From: Hyphomicrobiaceae bacterium | Lineage (GTDB): Bacteria; Pseudomonadota; Alphaproteobacteria; Rhizobiales; Methyloligellaceae | Assembly (NCBI GenBank): GCA_020637815.1 | Contig: JACKJS010000002.1 | Span: 603,092-667,091 of the forward strand | Direction: 5' to 3' | DNA: 64,000 nucleotides | Shown here: positions 24,860 through 33,190 of the stretch, piece after piece | Numbering within the stretch: position 1 is the first letter of the stretch | Layout: each line of letters begins with the position of its first letter | Notes under the pieces: generated by a model | Told to the model about the DNA's origin: nothing | Seen by the model: only the letters and a program-made list of their open reading frames with translations | Databases searched by the model: none | Program-made: the position numbers and the translations under genes

Positions 24860-24954
24860 ATGCGGCATGGCTCTCCAGGCCATACCGCTGCCCTCCTTGG
24901 GCGTTTCCTCCCTAGACTTGGGCCGTTCGTTCAATCGAACGGCCCCTTTTTTTT
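24860..24954 (+). ncRNA. Trans-acting sRNA of the suhB/alpha-r8 (mmgR) type
   Basis: A transcript of about 95 bases is delimited by the promoter above and a strong intrinsic terminator. It folds as: hairpin 1 at 24862-24888 (GCGG-c-AUGGC pairing with GCCAU-a-CCGC); a small hairpin GCCC/GGGC at about 24890-24902; an unpaired stretch CGUUUCCUCCCUAGACUU with an anti-Shine-Dalgarno CCUCC motif; and the terminator hairpin. Position between an IMPase-family gene and N-formylglutamate amidohydrolase, plus the CCUCC single strand and terminator, match the alphaproteobacterial suhB RNA family (mmgR in Sinorhizobium, a regulator of PHB granules). A covariance search would settle it. Confidence 0.72.
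24920..24954 (+). terminator. Rho-independent terminator of the sRNA
   Basis: GGGCCGTTCG (24920-24929) pairs perfectly with CGAACGGCCC (24936-24945) around TTCAAT, followed by one C and eight Ts. It points rightward, although both flanking protein genes read leftward, so it must serve a plus-strand transcript. Confidence 0.93.
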
Positions 24955-24968
24955 GAAGCCAGGCGTGC

Positions 24969-25868
24969 TTATTCGGCAGCGGCGCGGGGCACGGTCAGGT
25001 CTGGAATGCCGGGAATAACGGCTCTGATCACGCTCTCCAGCGTCTCGCGGATCTCTTCGAACCGGGGCGATTTTTCGAATGTCGACTCGTCCATATAGAG
25101 CGCCCGGTTGATTTCAATTTGAAGAACGTGCTGGGCTTTGTGCGGCCGCCCGTAATGCTCGGTGATGTAGCCGCCGGCATAGGGCTTGTTCAGGGCCACG
25201 CCGTATCCCAGCGACTCCAGCGAGTGTGCGGCGAGCCGCGTGAGTTCGCTGCCGCAAGAGGTCCCGAACCGGTCGCCCAGCACGAAATCCGGCCGGGTCG
25301 TGCGCCGGTCCGTCCGTGTGCTGGACGGCATGGAGTGACAATCGATCAGAACGGCGAGACCGAATTCTCGCTTGGCTTCGACCAGCAGCGCCGCGAGGGC
25401 CTCGTGATAGGGCACGTAGAGGCGGTGAATGCGTTCCAGCGCCGCTTCGACGGGCAGGGGCTCGCGGTAGATCTCCTCGGTTTCCGAGACGATCCTGGCG
25501 ATGGTTCCGAGTCCCCCGACCACGCGGACGGACTGTGTATTGGCGTAGTGCGGAAGCCCGTCGCGAAACAGGACCGGATCGAGCTCATAGGGTTCGCGGT
25601 TCACGTCGAGATAGGCACGCGGGAAATGGGCATGCAGCAGCGGGGTTCCGAGCGCCGTGGCGAAGTTGAACAACTCGTCGACATAGGCGTCCTCGGAGCG
25701 GCGCAGGGTCAGCGGGTCGAGCTTGGAGGATGCCAGAAACGCGCGCGGATAGACGCGGCCCGAATGCGGCGAGTTGAAAACCAGGGGGACCTTGAGTTTT
25801 GGGGGCCGTACCACGGAGAAGGGAGGGGAGAGTTCCCGCTCGATCGCTTCGGCCTCGTTGCGGCTCAT
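24969..25868 (-). CDS. N-formylglutamate amidohydrolase
   Basis: 299 residues. FGase family motifs: FNSPHSGRVYP near residue 31, HAHFPRAYLDVNREPYELDP near residue 80, VLIDCHSMPS near residue 173 and LQIEINRALYMDE near residue 248. It hydrolyses N-formyl-L-glutamate to formate and glutamate, the last step of one histidine-degradation route. No hut genes adjoin it. It is divergent from cpdR, a conserved Rhizobiales arrangement. A second family member is at 43435-44295. Confidence 0.9.
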   Translation of the reverse strand: MSRNEAEAIERELSPPFSVVRPPKLKVPLVFNSPHSGRVYPRAFLASSKLDPLTLRRSEDAYVDELFNFATALGTPLLHAHFPRAYLDVNREPYELDPVLFRDGLPHYANTQSVRVVGGLGTIARIVSETEEIYREPLPVEAALERIHRLYVPYHEALAALLVEAKREFGLAVLIDCHSMPSSTRTDRRTTRPDFVLGDRFGTSCGSELTRLAAHSLESLGYGVALNKPYAGGYITEHYGRPHKAQHVLQIEINRALYMDESTFEKSPRFEEIRETLESVIRAVIPGIPDLTVPRAAAE

Positions 25869-26111
25869 TGGCCAAACCTTGATTTTTCGCGATTCTCAAA
25901 GGCGCGCACCGGTCCCGGCACGCGCGCGGTTAACTGTGCCAATGTGAGCTGAACCTGTCTAGGCGTGTTCCGGCTTGTGCCAGGGGCAAATAGCGGCAAT
26001 GATTTGGCCCACTGGCGACAGGGCAGGCATCGATCCTTTCGAAATAAGGCAAGCGGTCGTTTACAAAATTCGTGTAGGTCCTGAGGATCGAAGGTTAGGG
26101 GGACGAGGATA

Positions 26112-26501
26112 ATGGAGGCGAACGATCCGCGCGTGCGCAGCGTTCAACGTATTCTTCTTGCGGAAGACGACGACGATATGCGCCGGTTCCTGGTCAAGGC
26201 GCTCGAGAAGGCCGGATACGACGTGGTCTCCTTCGGAAACGGCGTCGAGGCCTATGAGCGGCTCCAGGAAGAGCCGTTCATGCTCCTTTTGACCGATATC
26301 GTGATGCCCGAGATGGATGGCATCGAGCTCGCGCGCAAAGCCGCCGAACTCGACCCGGACCTCAAGATCATGTTCATCACGGGTTTTGCCGCGGTGGCTC
26401 TCAATCCCGACAACAACGCGCCGAAAGACGCCAAGATCCTGTCGAAGCCGTTCCACCTGCGCGACCTGGTGGACCAGGTTGAGCGCATGCTGGCGGCCTA
26501 G
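26112..26501 (+). CDS. cpdR: Single-domain response regulator CpdR
   Basis: 129 residues, a lone receiver domain. Acidic pocket AEDDDD at residues 17-22, phospho-acceptor Asp62 in LLTDIVMPEMDG, conserved Thr in MFITGFAAVAL and Lys in ILSKPFHL. CpdR, when unphosphorylated, delivers ClpXP and substrates such as CtrA to the pole for cell-cycle proteolysis in alphaproteobacteria; the CckA-ChpT relay controls it. The GFAAVAL segment and the position next to N-formylglutamate amidohydrolase support the identity over generic CheY-like proteins. Confidence 0.9.
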   Translation: MEANDPRVRSVQRILLAEDDDDMRRFLVKALEKAGYDVVSFGNGVEAYERLQEEPFMLLLTDIVMPEMDGIELARKAAELDPDLKIMFITGFAAVALNPDNNAPKDAKILSKPFHLRDLVDQVERMLAA

Positions 26502-26574
26502 CCCGATCGGCTGAAAGCCCCGGCTTGCCTTCTGGCGCCGTCACCCATATAGAAGGCGCCTTGCTTCGCACAGT

Positions 26575-26649
<75 letters not shown>

Positions 26650-26840
26650 TTCTCCCAATAGGATCAAATCGCTGCAGACCCTCCGCTTTAGGCGGGCGCT
26701 TCGACTTGAGAGCAACTTGAGAGCGGACCGGGACTTCGCGGTCGATTGAGGGCGCACACAGCGTCTCCAATTCCTCAAGAACGGCGCCGGCGGCAGCGCG
26801 CCACGGAGCGGATAAGGGAATGCTTGGCCGAGCGGCCGTG

Positions 26841-27740
26841 CTAGATGACCGGTACGGCGTCGGCGAGCTTTGCTTTCTCTTCGGGCTCGACGTGGATCGT
26901 AATCACCAAGTGGTTCATCTCCGCCTTGAGTGCCGCTTCCACGCGGTCGCAGATGTCGTGCGCTTCCGCGACGCTCATGTTTGCGGGAACGACGAGATGA
27001 AACTCCACGAAGATGGTGCGGCCTGCGGTGCGCGTTCTCAGATCGTGCGCCTCGATCGCGCCGGCCGCCTCCCGGGAGATCGCGAGGCGAATATCGGAGA
27101 GAATCTCGTTCGAGACGGCTTCGTCCATCAAACCGCCCACCGATTCGCGCATCAGCGCCCAACCCCACCAGAGGATGTTCAGCGCCACCAGCGCCGCCAC
27201 GATCGAATCGAGTGCGGTCCAGCCGGTTAGGACCACGAGGATCACACCGATCACGACGCCAACGGAGGTGATCACGTCGGTCAGGAGATGCTTGGCATCG
27301 GCCACGAGGGCCGGTGAACGGTGCCTGCGGCCAAAGCGGAGAAGAACGAAGCACCAGATACCGTTCAGAACGCTCGCGAGGATGTTCAACGCAAGACCCG
27401 GTATCGGCGCGGAGAACGGCTGCGGATCGATCAGGCCGAAATAGGCTTTTCTCAGGATAGCCAATGCGGCAACGACGATCAGAACGCCTTCTATGACGGC
27501 TGACAGGTACTCGATTTTTTGGTGACCGTATGGGTGGTTGGCATCCGGCGGCATGGCGCTCAGGCGGACCGCCAAAAAAGCCGCAATTGCCGTCGCCACA
27601 TTGATCACGCTTTCCAGCGCGTCGGAATAAAGCGCGACGCTGCCGGTCAGGAGATAGGCAGCCGTCTTCAACCCCAGAACAACCAGCCCGACGGCGATAC
27701 TTGCTGACGCAAGCTTGGTGACAAAATTCATTCGAGGCAT
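26841..27740 (-). CDS. Cation diffusion facilitator family transporter
   Basis: 299 residues from ATG 27740; a GTG at 27788 and an ATG at 27731 are alternative starts, none with a good ribosome-binding site. Six membrane helices (first two VGLVVLGLKTAAYLLTG and VINVATAIAAFLAV). TM2 carries YSDALES and TM5 carries ADAKHLLTDV, whose His and Asp form the usual metal site. The C-terminal cytoplasmic domain has EAHDLRTRTAGRTIFVEFHLVVP. It exports a divalent metal such as Zn, Fe or Co against protons. The Cu/Ag efflux locus lies on its other side, divergently. Confidence 0.88.
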   Translation of the reverse strand: MPRMNFVTKLASASIAVGLVVLGLKTAAYLLTGSVALYSDALESVINVATAIAAFLAVRLSAMPPDANHPYGHQKIEYLSAVIEGVLIVVAALAILRKAYFGLIDPQPFSAPIPGLALNILASVLNGIWCFVLLRFGRRHRSPALVADAKHLLTDVITSVGVVIGVILVVLTGWTALDSIVAALVALNILWWGWALMRESVGGLMDEAVSNEILSDIRLAISREAAGAIEAHDLRTRTAGRTIFVEFHLVVPANMSVAEAHDICDRVEAALKAEMNHLVITIHVEPEEKAKLADAVPVI

Positions 27741-28068
27741 TTCGGCCCAGTTTGGTTTGGGGGCGCTCCGCTGTGTTCGGTATCCCACGGGGACGCGAGG
27801 GTCAAACTTGGAGGGCCGAAAGTTCCTGTGCAGCCCGGAGGGCTGCCTGTTCGGCGGGCAAAATCGCTTGTGTAGGCCGGATTGTCGCGGCGGGTTCCAG
27901 TTGGCGGACCAGCCAAACGCTTAGGCGAACCGGCGGAGCCTTGAATTTTTCGTGGAATTTGGGCTCGATCGAAGAGGCGAGTCCGTGGTTTCGGCCGCCG
28001 TCGCCGTTAACGCCCTCACGGCCTCGTCACTTGACGTTCCAGGCGCCGGCGCCGAAATTGAGCGGCAC
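27741..28068. other. 328-bp divergent intergenic region between CDF and the cus locus
   Basis: No convincing small gene. It contains a perfect 7-bp inverted repeat GCAGCCC/GGGCTGC (27830-27836 and 27840-27846, 3-base spacer), a candidate operator or hairpin for the cus promoter. A typical CueR or CusR box was not found by eye. Confidence 0.4.
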
Positions 28069-28527
28069 ATGCAAAAGCTCAGGACCATCGTCACCGCTCT
28101 TGTGGTCACAGCGCTCGCGGCCTTTCCTGCCGCTGGCGCCAGCGCGGCCATGCCTGTGGCGATGTCTGTGACGGCAACGACGTCATTGGCTGCGGCATCG
28201 CAAGACGGGATGTCTGGCGGTTGCCTTCGCCACGCGGACATGATGCAGAGCCAGGATATGACGCTGAGCCGAGACATCGCGCGGGATCGGGACATCGTGC
28301 TTGGCCACGACTCGGCCGCGCCCGTCAAGGCAGGCGAAAAGGGTCCTTGTTCGAATCACGGGGCCTGCGGCGGCAAGTGCTTGTGCCTAGGCCTTGCGAT
28401 CTCCGCCGTTCTTCCCGCCGGGCCAAAAACCGCCTCGGTGCCCTTGGCCTCGATCCTACCGGTGCGCTTGGCCTCCCCGGTCCGCTCGCTTTCCGACATT
28501 CCGCCGTCTCCGCCTCCGCGCGTCTGA
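28069..28527 (+). CDS. Secreted Cys/His/Met-rich protein at the head of the cus locus
   Basis: 152 residues from ATG 28069 (GAGCGG upstream), beginning MQKLRTIVTALVVTALAAFP, a signal peptide cleaved near AGASAA. The mature part has metal-ligand-rich stretches: GGCLRHADMMQSQDMTLS and KGPCSNHGACGGKCLCLG, then a hydrophobic segment and a Pro-rich end. The pattern recalls small DUF2946/CopL-like proteins found at copper loci, but I cannot confirm a family. About 120 bp before cusB in the same direction, it may be a periplasmic Cu chaperone or sensor. The internal repetitive MTLSRDIARDRDIVLGHD region is unusual. Confidence 0.6.
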   Translation: MQKLRTIVTALVVTALAAFPAAGASAAMPVAMSVTATTSLAAASQDGMSGGCLRHADMMQSQDMTLSRDIARDRDIVLGHDSAAPVKAGEKGPCSNHGACGGKCLCLGLAISAVLPAGPKTASVPLASILPVRLASPVRSLSDIPPSPPPRV

Positions 28528-28649
28528 CCCTCGAACACGACACCGCATCCTGATCGGCGCGAGCCTCTGCTCGCGCGCGGCAGGGCGTATCGAGGTCCCT
28601 TGCGTTCGCGACGCATGGGTGACGCAACGACGAATTGGAGACGCGCATC

Positions 28650-29915
28650 ATGAAGCGTCTGACGAATGCCGCGCTTCTCGCGGCCGGGATCCTGGCTGGG
28701 GCCGGGGGCACCTATTGGTATCTGCATCGCGGTGCGAACTCCGCCGAACCGATGGAGATGAGCGCTGCGGCCGCGGAGGAGCGCGCGGGCGCGAAGCCCG
28801 AGCGCAAGGTGCTGTACTACCGCAATCCCATGGGGCTGCCGGACACCTCCCCGGTGCCGAAGAAGGACTCCATGGGGATGGATTACATTCCCGTCTATGC
28901 CGACGAAGGCGGTGACGACGGCGATACCGTGTCGATCAGTCCGGGGAAGATCCAGCGCAGCGGGGTGCGCACGGAGACGGTCGCCAAGAGGCCGGTGTCC
29001 CGGAGCATCCGGGCTGTGGGCGGCGTCGAGCACGATGAGGCGCTGCTCACCGCCATCACGGTCCGCTCCGACGGCTATATCGAGGATCTGTTTGTCGACA
29101 AGACCGGCCAGGCGGTCGAAAAGGGGCAGCCTCTTTTCCGCTTCTACAGCCCGCAGATTCAGCTGGCTCAAGCCGATCTTCTCGTCGCCATGCGTGCGCA
29201 AGCGCGCGGCGGCCGCGATATGGCCGGCGCCATCCAGAAGCTGCGCAATCTCGGCGTGCCCGAAAGCCGTATCCGCGCAGTGCGGGAGAGCAAGGACAAT
29301 CCGCGCACGCTGGACTGGCCGTCGCCGACCACCGGCGACGTCACGTCGAAGAGCGTGGTCAACGGCCAGTTCGTGGAAGCCGGCGACGAACTGTTCCGCA
29401 TCGCCGACCATACACGCATGTGGGTGATCGCCGAGGTCGCGGAAGCCGATATCGGCGACATCGCCGTGGGCACGCCCGCCACGGTCACGCTGCGCGCGTT
29501 TCCGAACCAGCCATATGACACGCAAGTCGGCTTCATCTATCCGGAGATGCGCAATCTGGAGACGAGAACGGTTCCCGTGCGCATCGTGCTCGACAACAAG
29601 GACGGCCGTATCAAACCGGGCATGTATGCCGATGTCGTGTTCCGGCCCGGTGAGAAGAATGCGCCCGTCACCGCCGTCCCGGCGAGTTCGGTGATCGACA
29701 GCGGCACGCGGCAGGTCGTGCTGGTCGCCAAAGGTGAGGGCAAGTTCGAACCGCGCAAGGTGAAGCTGGGGCGCACGGGCGGTGGCTACGTCGAGATCCT
29801 GGACGGCGTGAAGGAAGGCGACGAGGTCGTGACCTCGGCCACCTTCCTGATCGACTCCGAAAGCAATCTCAAGGCCGCGCTGCAAGATCTCGAAGGCCAG
29901 GAGACGGTCCAATGA
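28650..29915 (+). CDS. cusB: Cu(I)/Ag(I) efflux RND membrane-fusion protein
   Basis: 421 residues from ATG 28650; the TTG five codons earlier is rejected because its bases overlap the GGAG ribosome-binding site. N-terminal anchor (ALLAAGILAGAGGTYWYL), then the heavy-metal-binding domain YYRNPMGLPDTSP...DSMGMDYIPVY (residues about 53-85, Met-rich), followed by barrel-sandwich hybrid, helical hairpin and beta-barrel domains (VKKRPVSRSI-type start, WVIAEVAEADIGDI, RIKPGMYADVVF). It connects CusA to an outer-membrane channel and hands over copper. Its stop overlaps the cusA start (ATGA). Confidence 0.93.
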   Translation: MKRLTNAALLAAGILAGAGGTYWYLHRGANSAEPMEMSAAAAEERAGAKPERKVLYYRNPMGLPDTSPVPKKDSMGMDYIPVYADEGGDDGDTVSISPGKIQRSGVRTETVAKRPVSRSIRAVGGVEHDEALLTAITVRSDGYIEDLFVDKTGQAVEKGQPLFRFYSPQIQLAQADLLVAMRAQARGGRDMAGAIQKLRNLGVPESRIRAVRESKDNPRTLDWPSPTTGDVTSKSVVNGQFVEAGDELFRIADHTRMWVIAEVAEADIGDIAVGTPATVTLRAFPNQPYDTQVGFIYPEMRNLETRTVPVRIVLDNKDGRIKPGMYADVVFRPGEKNAPVTAVPASSVIDSGTRQVVLVAKGEGKFEPRKVKLGRTGGGYVEILDGVKEGDEVVTSATFLIDSESNLKAALQDLEGQETVQ

Positions 29916-32900
29916 TCGCCCGGATCATTCGCTGGTCGGCGCGCAATGTCGTGCTCGTTGCCATCGCCACGGCCATCGTCACGCTGGTCGGCCTCTATGC
30001 GGTGCAAAAGGTTCCACTCGATGCGATCCCGGATCTCTCCGACGTCCAGGTCATCGTCTACACCGAGTATCCAGGGCAGGCGCCGCAGGTCGTCGAGGAT
30101 CAGGTCACCTATCCGCTGACGACGGCGATGCTGACCGTGCCGAAAGCGCGCACGGTGCGCGGCTTCTCGTTCTTCGGCGTGTCGTTCGTTTATGTGATCT
30201 TCGACGACGGCACGGACATCTATTGGGCGCGCTCGCGCGTCATGGAGTCGTTGAGCGCGGCGGCCGGAGACCTTCCGTCCGGCGTCACGCCTGAACTCGG
30301 CCCCGATGCAACCGGCGTCGGCTGGGTCTACCAGTACATCCTGCGCGGGAAACAGAAGAGCCTCGCCGAGCTCCGAACGCTGCAGGACTGGTATGTGCGC
30401 TACGGTCTCTCGAAAGCGCATGGCGTCGCAGAGGTGGCGAGCGTCGGCGGTTTCGTCAAACAGTACAGTGTGATCGTCGATCCGCGCCGGCTTCAGGCCC
30501 TCGGCATTCCGCTGTCGCAAGTCACCGACGTCATCCGCGAGAGCAACATGGATGTCGGCGGCCGCACGCTCGAGCTGTCCGAACGCGAATACATGGTGCG
30601 CGGCCGGGGCTATTTCTCAAGCGTCGAGGATATCGAGAACGTCGTGGTGAAGAAGGACGGCGGCGTTCCGGTGCTGCTCAAGGACGTGGCGCGCGTGGAA
30701 TTGGTGCCTGACGAGCGGCGCGGCCTGTCAGAACTGAACGGGGAAGGCGAGGTCGTCTCAGGCATCGCGCTCCAGCGCTACGGCGAGAACGCGCTGTCTG
30801 TCATCGAAGGCGTCAAAGAGCGTTTGGCGGAGATCGCCCCGAGCCTTCCCGAAGGCGTCACCGTGGAAACGGTCTATGACCGTTCGGCGCTGATCTATCG
30901 TGCCATCGATACGCTCAAGCGCACGCTGATCGAGGAAAGCATCATCGTGGCGCTGGTCTGCGTGATCTTCCTCATGCATGCGCGGAGCGCGCTCGTGGCG
31001 ATCGTCACGCTGCCGCTTGGCGTCCTCATCGCCTATATCTGCATGTGGGCGTTGGGACTCTCGTCCAACATCATGAGTCTCGGCGGTATCGCCATCGCCA
31101 TCGGCGCCATGGTCGATGCGGCGATCGTGATGATCGAGAACGCTCATAAGCGGCTCGAACATGCGCCGCCCGGAAAGCCGCGCGCCGAGGTCATTATCGA
31201 GGCCGCGGTCGAGGTCGGCCCCGCGCTGTTCTTCAGCCTGCTCGTCATCACCGTCTCGTTCCTGCCGATCTTCGCCCTCGAGGCGCAGGAAGGGCGTCTG
31301 TTCAAGCCGCTCGCCTACACCAAGACGTTCTGCATGGCCGCGGCGGCGCTGCTGTCCATTTTCGTCGTGCCCGCACTGATGGTCCTGTTTGTGCGGGGGC
31401 GTATTCAGCCGGAGCACAAGAACCCGCTGAACCGCGCCTTGAGCTGGCTTTACCGTCCCGTCATCGAGCTGGCGCTTCGGTTCAGGGCCGTCACCATCGC
31501 GGTTGCCCTTGCCGCGCTTGCGGTGACGGCGTGGCCTGCCAGCAAGATCGGCAGCGAGTTCATGCCGACCCTCAACGAGGGCACGCTGTTTTACATGCCG
31601 ACCACGCTGCCCGGCATCTCCATCACCGAAGCCGGCAAGCTGCTCCAAACCCAGAACAAGATCATCAAGAGCTTCCCGGAGGTGGAGTCCGTCTGGGGCA
31701 AGGCCGGGCGCGCCGCCACCGCCACGGATCCCGCCCCGATGGGAATGTTCGAAACGATCATCAATCTCAAACCGGAGGAGGAGTGGCGGCCGGGCATGAC
31801 CCTCGACAGCCTCACCGCCGAGATGGACAAGGCGTTGCAGTTTCCGGGCGTTTCCAACTCCTGGACGATGCCGATCAAAGCGCGCATCGACATGCTCTCG
31901 ACGGGAATCAGGACGCCGGTCGGCATCAAGGTCGTGGGGCACGATCTCTCCGAGATGGAAAATCTCGCCCGCAAGATCGAAGCGGCCGTGCGGACGGTGC
32001 CGGGAACCACCAGTGCTTATGCGGAACGTGCGGCGGGCGGCTACTACCTCAATATCGACCCGAACCGCGAGCGGTTGGCGCGATACGGCCTCATGGTCGG
32101 CGACGTGCAGAATGTGATCGCCACCGCGCTCGGCGCCAATCCGGTCACCACCACCGTCGAGGGACGTGAACGCTACAAGGTTGCCGTCCGCTATCCGCGC
32201 GACTATCGCAGCAATCCGCAAGCGATCGCGAACGAAGTGCTGATCCCGATCGCGGGTGGCGGCACGGTGCCTTTAAGCGAAGTGGCGAAGGTCAGTCTCG
32301 CGCAAGGTCCCTCGATGATTCGGACGGAGAACGCGCAACTCGCGCTATACATCTTCGTCGATTTCCGCGGCCGCGATATCGGCAGCTATGTGGCGGACGC
32401 CCAGAGGGCGGTCGCGGAGCAGGTCGATTTCCCGCCCGGCTATTACGTGACGTGGAGCGGCCAGTTCGAGTATCTGCAACGCGCCGAGAAGCGTCTGCAG
32501 ATCGTCGTTCCCCTCACGGCGCTCATCATCTTCGTGCTGCTCTATCTCAATTTTGGGCGCTTGACCGAGACGCTCATCGTCATGCTCTCGGTTCCGTTCG
32601 CCTTGGTTGGCGGGATCTGGCTGATGTGGTGGCTCGATTTCAACTTCTCGGTGGCGGCGGTCACGGGTTTCATCGCCTTGGCGGGCGTCGCGGCGGAAAC
32701 CGGTGTCGTGATGCTGATCTATCTCGATCAGGCCCTGAAAAACCGGCGGGAGGAGCGGGCGCGGGCGGGCGTCGCGTTCGATGCGCGCGATCTTCATGCG
32801 GCGATCGTGGCGGGCGCCGCCGGGCGTGTCCGGCCGAAGATCATGACGGTCGCGGCGATCATGGCCGGACTCTTGCCGATCATGTGGACGCATGGGACGG

Positions 32901-33076
32901 GCAGCGAAGTGATGCAGCGCATCGCGGTGCCTATGATCGGAGGGATGGTGTCGTCGACTCTTCTGACCTTGATCGTGATCCCCGTCGTCTACAGTCTCGT
33001 CAAGGGCCGTAGGGTTCCCGGGCGCCGGGATGAAGATGTGCGCGATGGGGCCGGAGTTGCATCGCAACGGGCATAG
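29912..33076 (+). CDS. cusA: Cu(I)/Ag(I) efflux RND transporter, inner-membrane pump
   Basis: 1054 residues, standard length for HME-type RND pumps with twelve membrane helices. The proton-relay helix reads AIAIGAMVDAAIVMIEN. Three methionines that would bind Cu(I)/Ag(I) are present: Met562 (TLFYMPTT), Met612 (PAPMGMFETI) and Met661 (ARIDMLSTGI). Each is 11 positions before E. coli CusA Met573, Met623 and Met672, as I recall that numbering, so monovalent metal specificity is likely. It drives metal from the periplasm and cytoplasm through CusB. No cusC outer-membrane factor or cusF is adjacent. Confidence 0.95.
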   Translation: MIARIIRWSARNVVLVAIATAIVTLVGLYAVQKVPLDAIPDLSDVQVIVYTEYPGQAPQVVEDQVTYPLTTAMLTVPKARTVRGFSFFGVSFVYVIFDDGTDIYWARSRVMESLSAAAGDLPSGVTPELGPDATGVGWVYQYILRGKQKSLAELRTLQDWYVRYGLSKAHGVAEVASVGGFVKQYSVIVDPRRLQALGIPLSQVTDVIRESNMDVGGRTLELSEREYMVRGRGYFSSVEDIENVVVKKDGGVPVLLKDVARVELVPDERRGLSELNGEGEVVSGIALQRYGENALSVIEGVKERLAEIAPSLPEGVTVETVYDRSALIYRAIDTLKRTLIEESIIVALVCVIFLMHARSALVAIVTLPLGVLIAYICMWALGLSSNIMSLGGIAIAIGAMVDAAIVMIENAHKRLEHAPPGKPRAEVIIEAAVEVGPALFFSLLVITVSFLPIFALEAQEGRLFKPLAYTKTFCMAAAALLSIFVVPALMVLFVRGRIQPEHKNPLNRALSWLYRPVIELALRFRAVTIAVALAALAVTAWPASKIGSEFMPTLNEGTLFYMPTTLPGISITEAGKLLQTQNKIIKSFPEVESVWGKAGRAATATDPAPMGMFETIINLKPEEEWRPGMTLDSLTAEMDKALQFPGVSNSWTMPIKARIDMLSTGIRTPVGIKVVGHDLSEMENLARKIEAAVRTVPGTTSAYAERAAGGYYLNIDPNRERLARYGLMVGDVQNVIATALGANPVTTTVEGRERYKVAVRYPRDYRSNPQAIANEVLIPIAGGGTVPLSEVAKVSLAQGPSMIRTENAQLALYIFVDFRGRDIGSYVADAQRAVAEQVDFPPGYYVTWSGQFEYLQRAEKRLQIVVPLTALIIFVLLYLNFGRLTETLIVMLSVPFALVGGIWLMWWLDFNFSVAAVTGFIALAGVAAETGVVMLIYLDQALKNRREERARAGVAFDARDLHAAIVAGAAGRVRPKIMTVAAIMAGLLPIMWTHGTGSEVMQRIAVPMIGGMVSSTLLTLIVIPVVYSLVKGRRVPGRRDEDVRDGAGVASQRA

Positions 33077-33190
33077 GCACGACATGATTTGCATCCGTTC
33101 GGCAATGTCTGCACCGGCTTTTTCCAGTGCAATGGTCTGCAAAGTTGGCTACCTCTCGACAACGGCGGGAGCAGTCGAGGGAGGTCTCCG

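Noticed and set aside
24698..24934. 78-codon minus-strand frame over the sRNA
   Set aside because: It runs antisense to the well-supported sRNA and terminator, and its protein shows no family features.
26650..26840. Possible tRNA-Val attachment site for a mobile element
   Set aside because: No integrase gene and no direct repeat of the tRNA 3' end within the window.
30758..32221. 487-codon frame opposite cusA, and similar frames opposite cusB and glpD
   Set aside because: Low-complexity His/Arg/Asp-rich translations typical of antisense to GC-rich membrane or enzyme genes; no ribosome-binding site.
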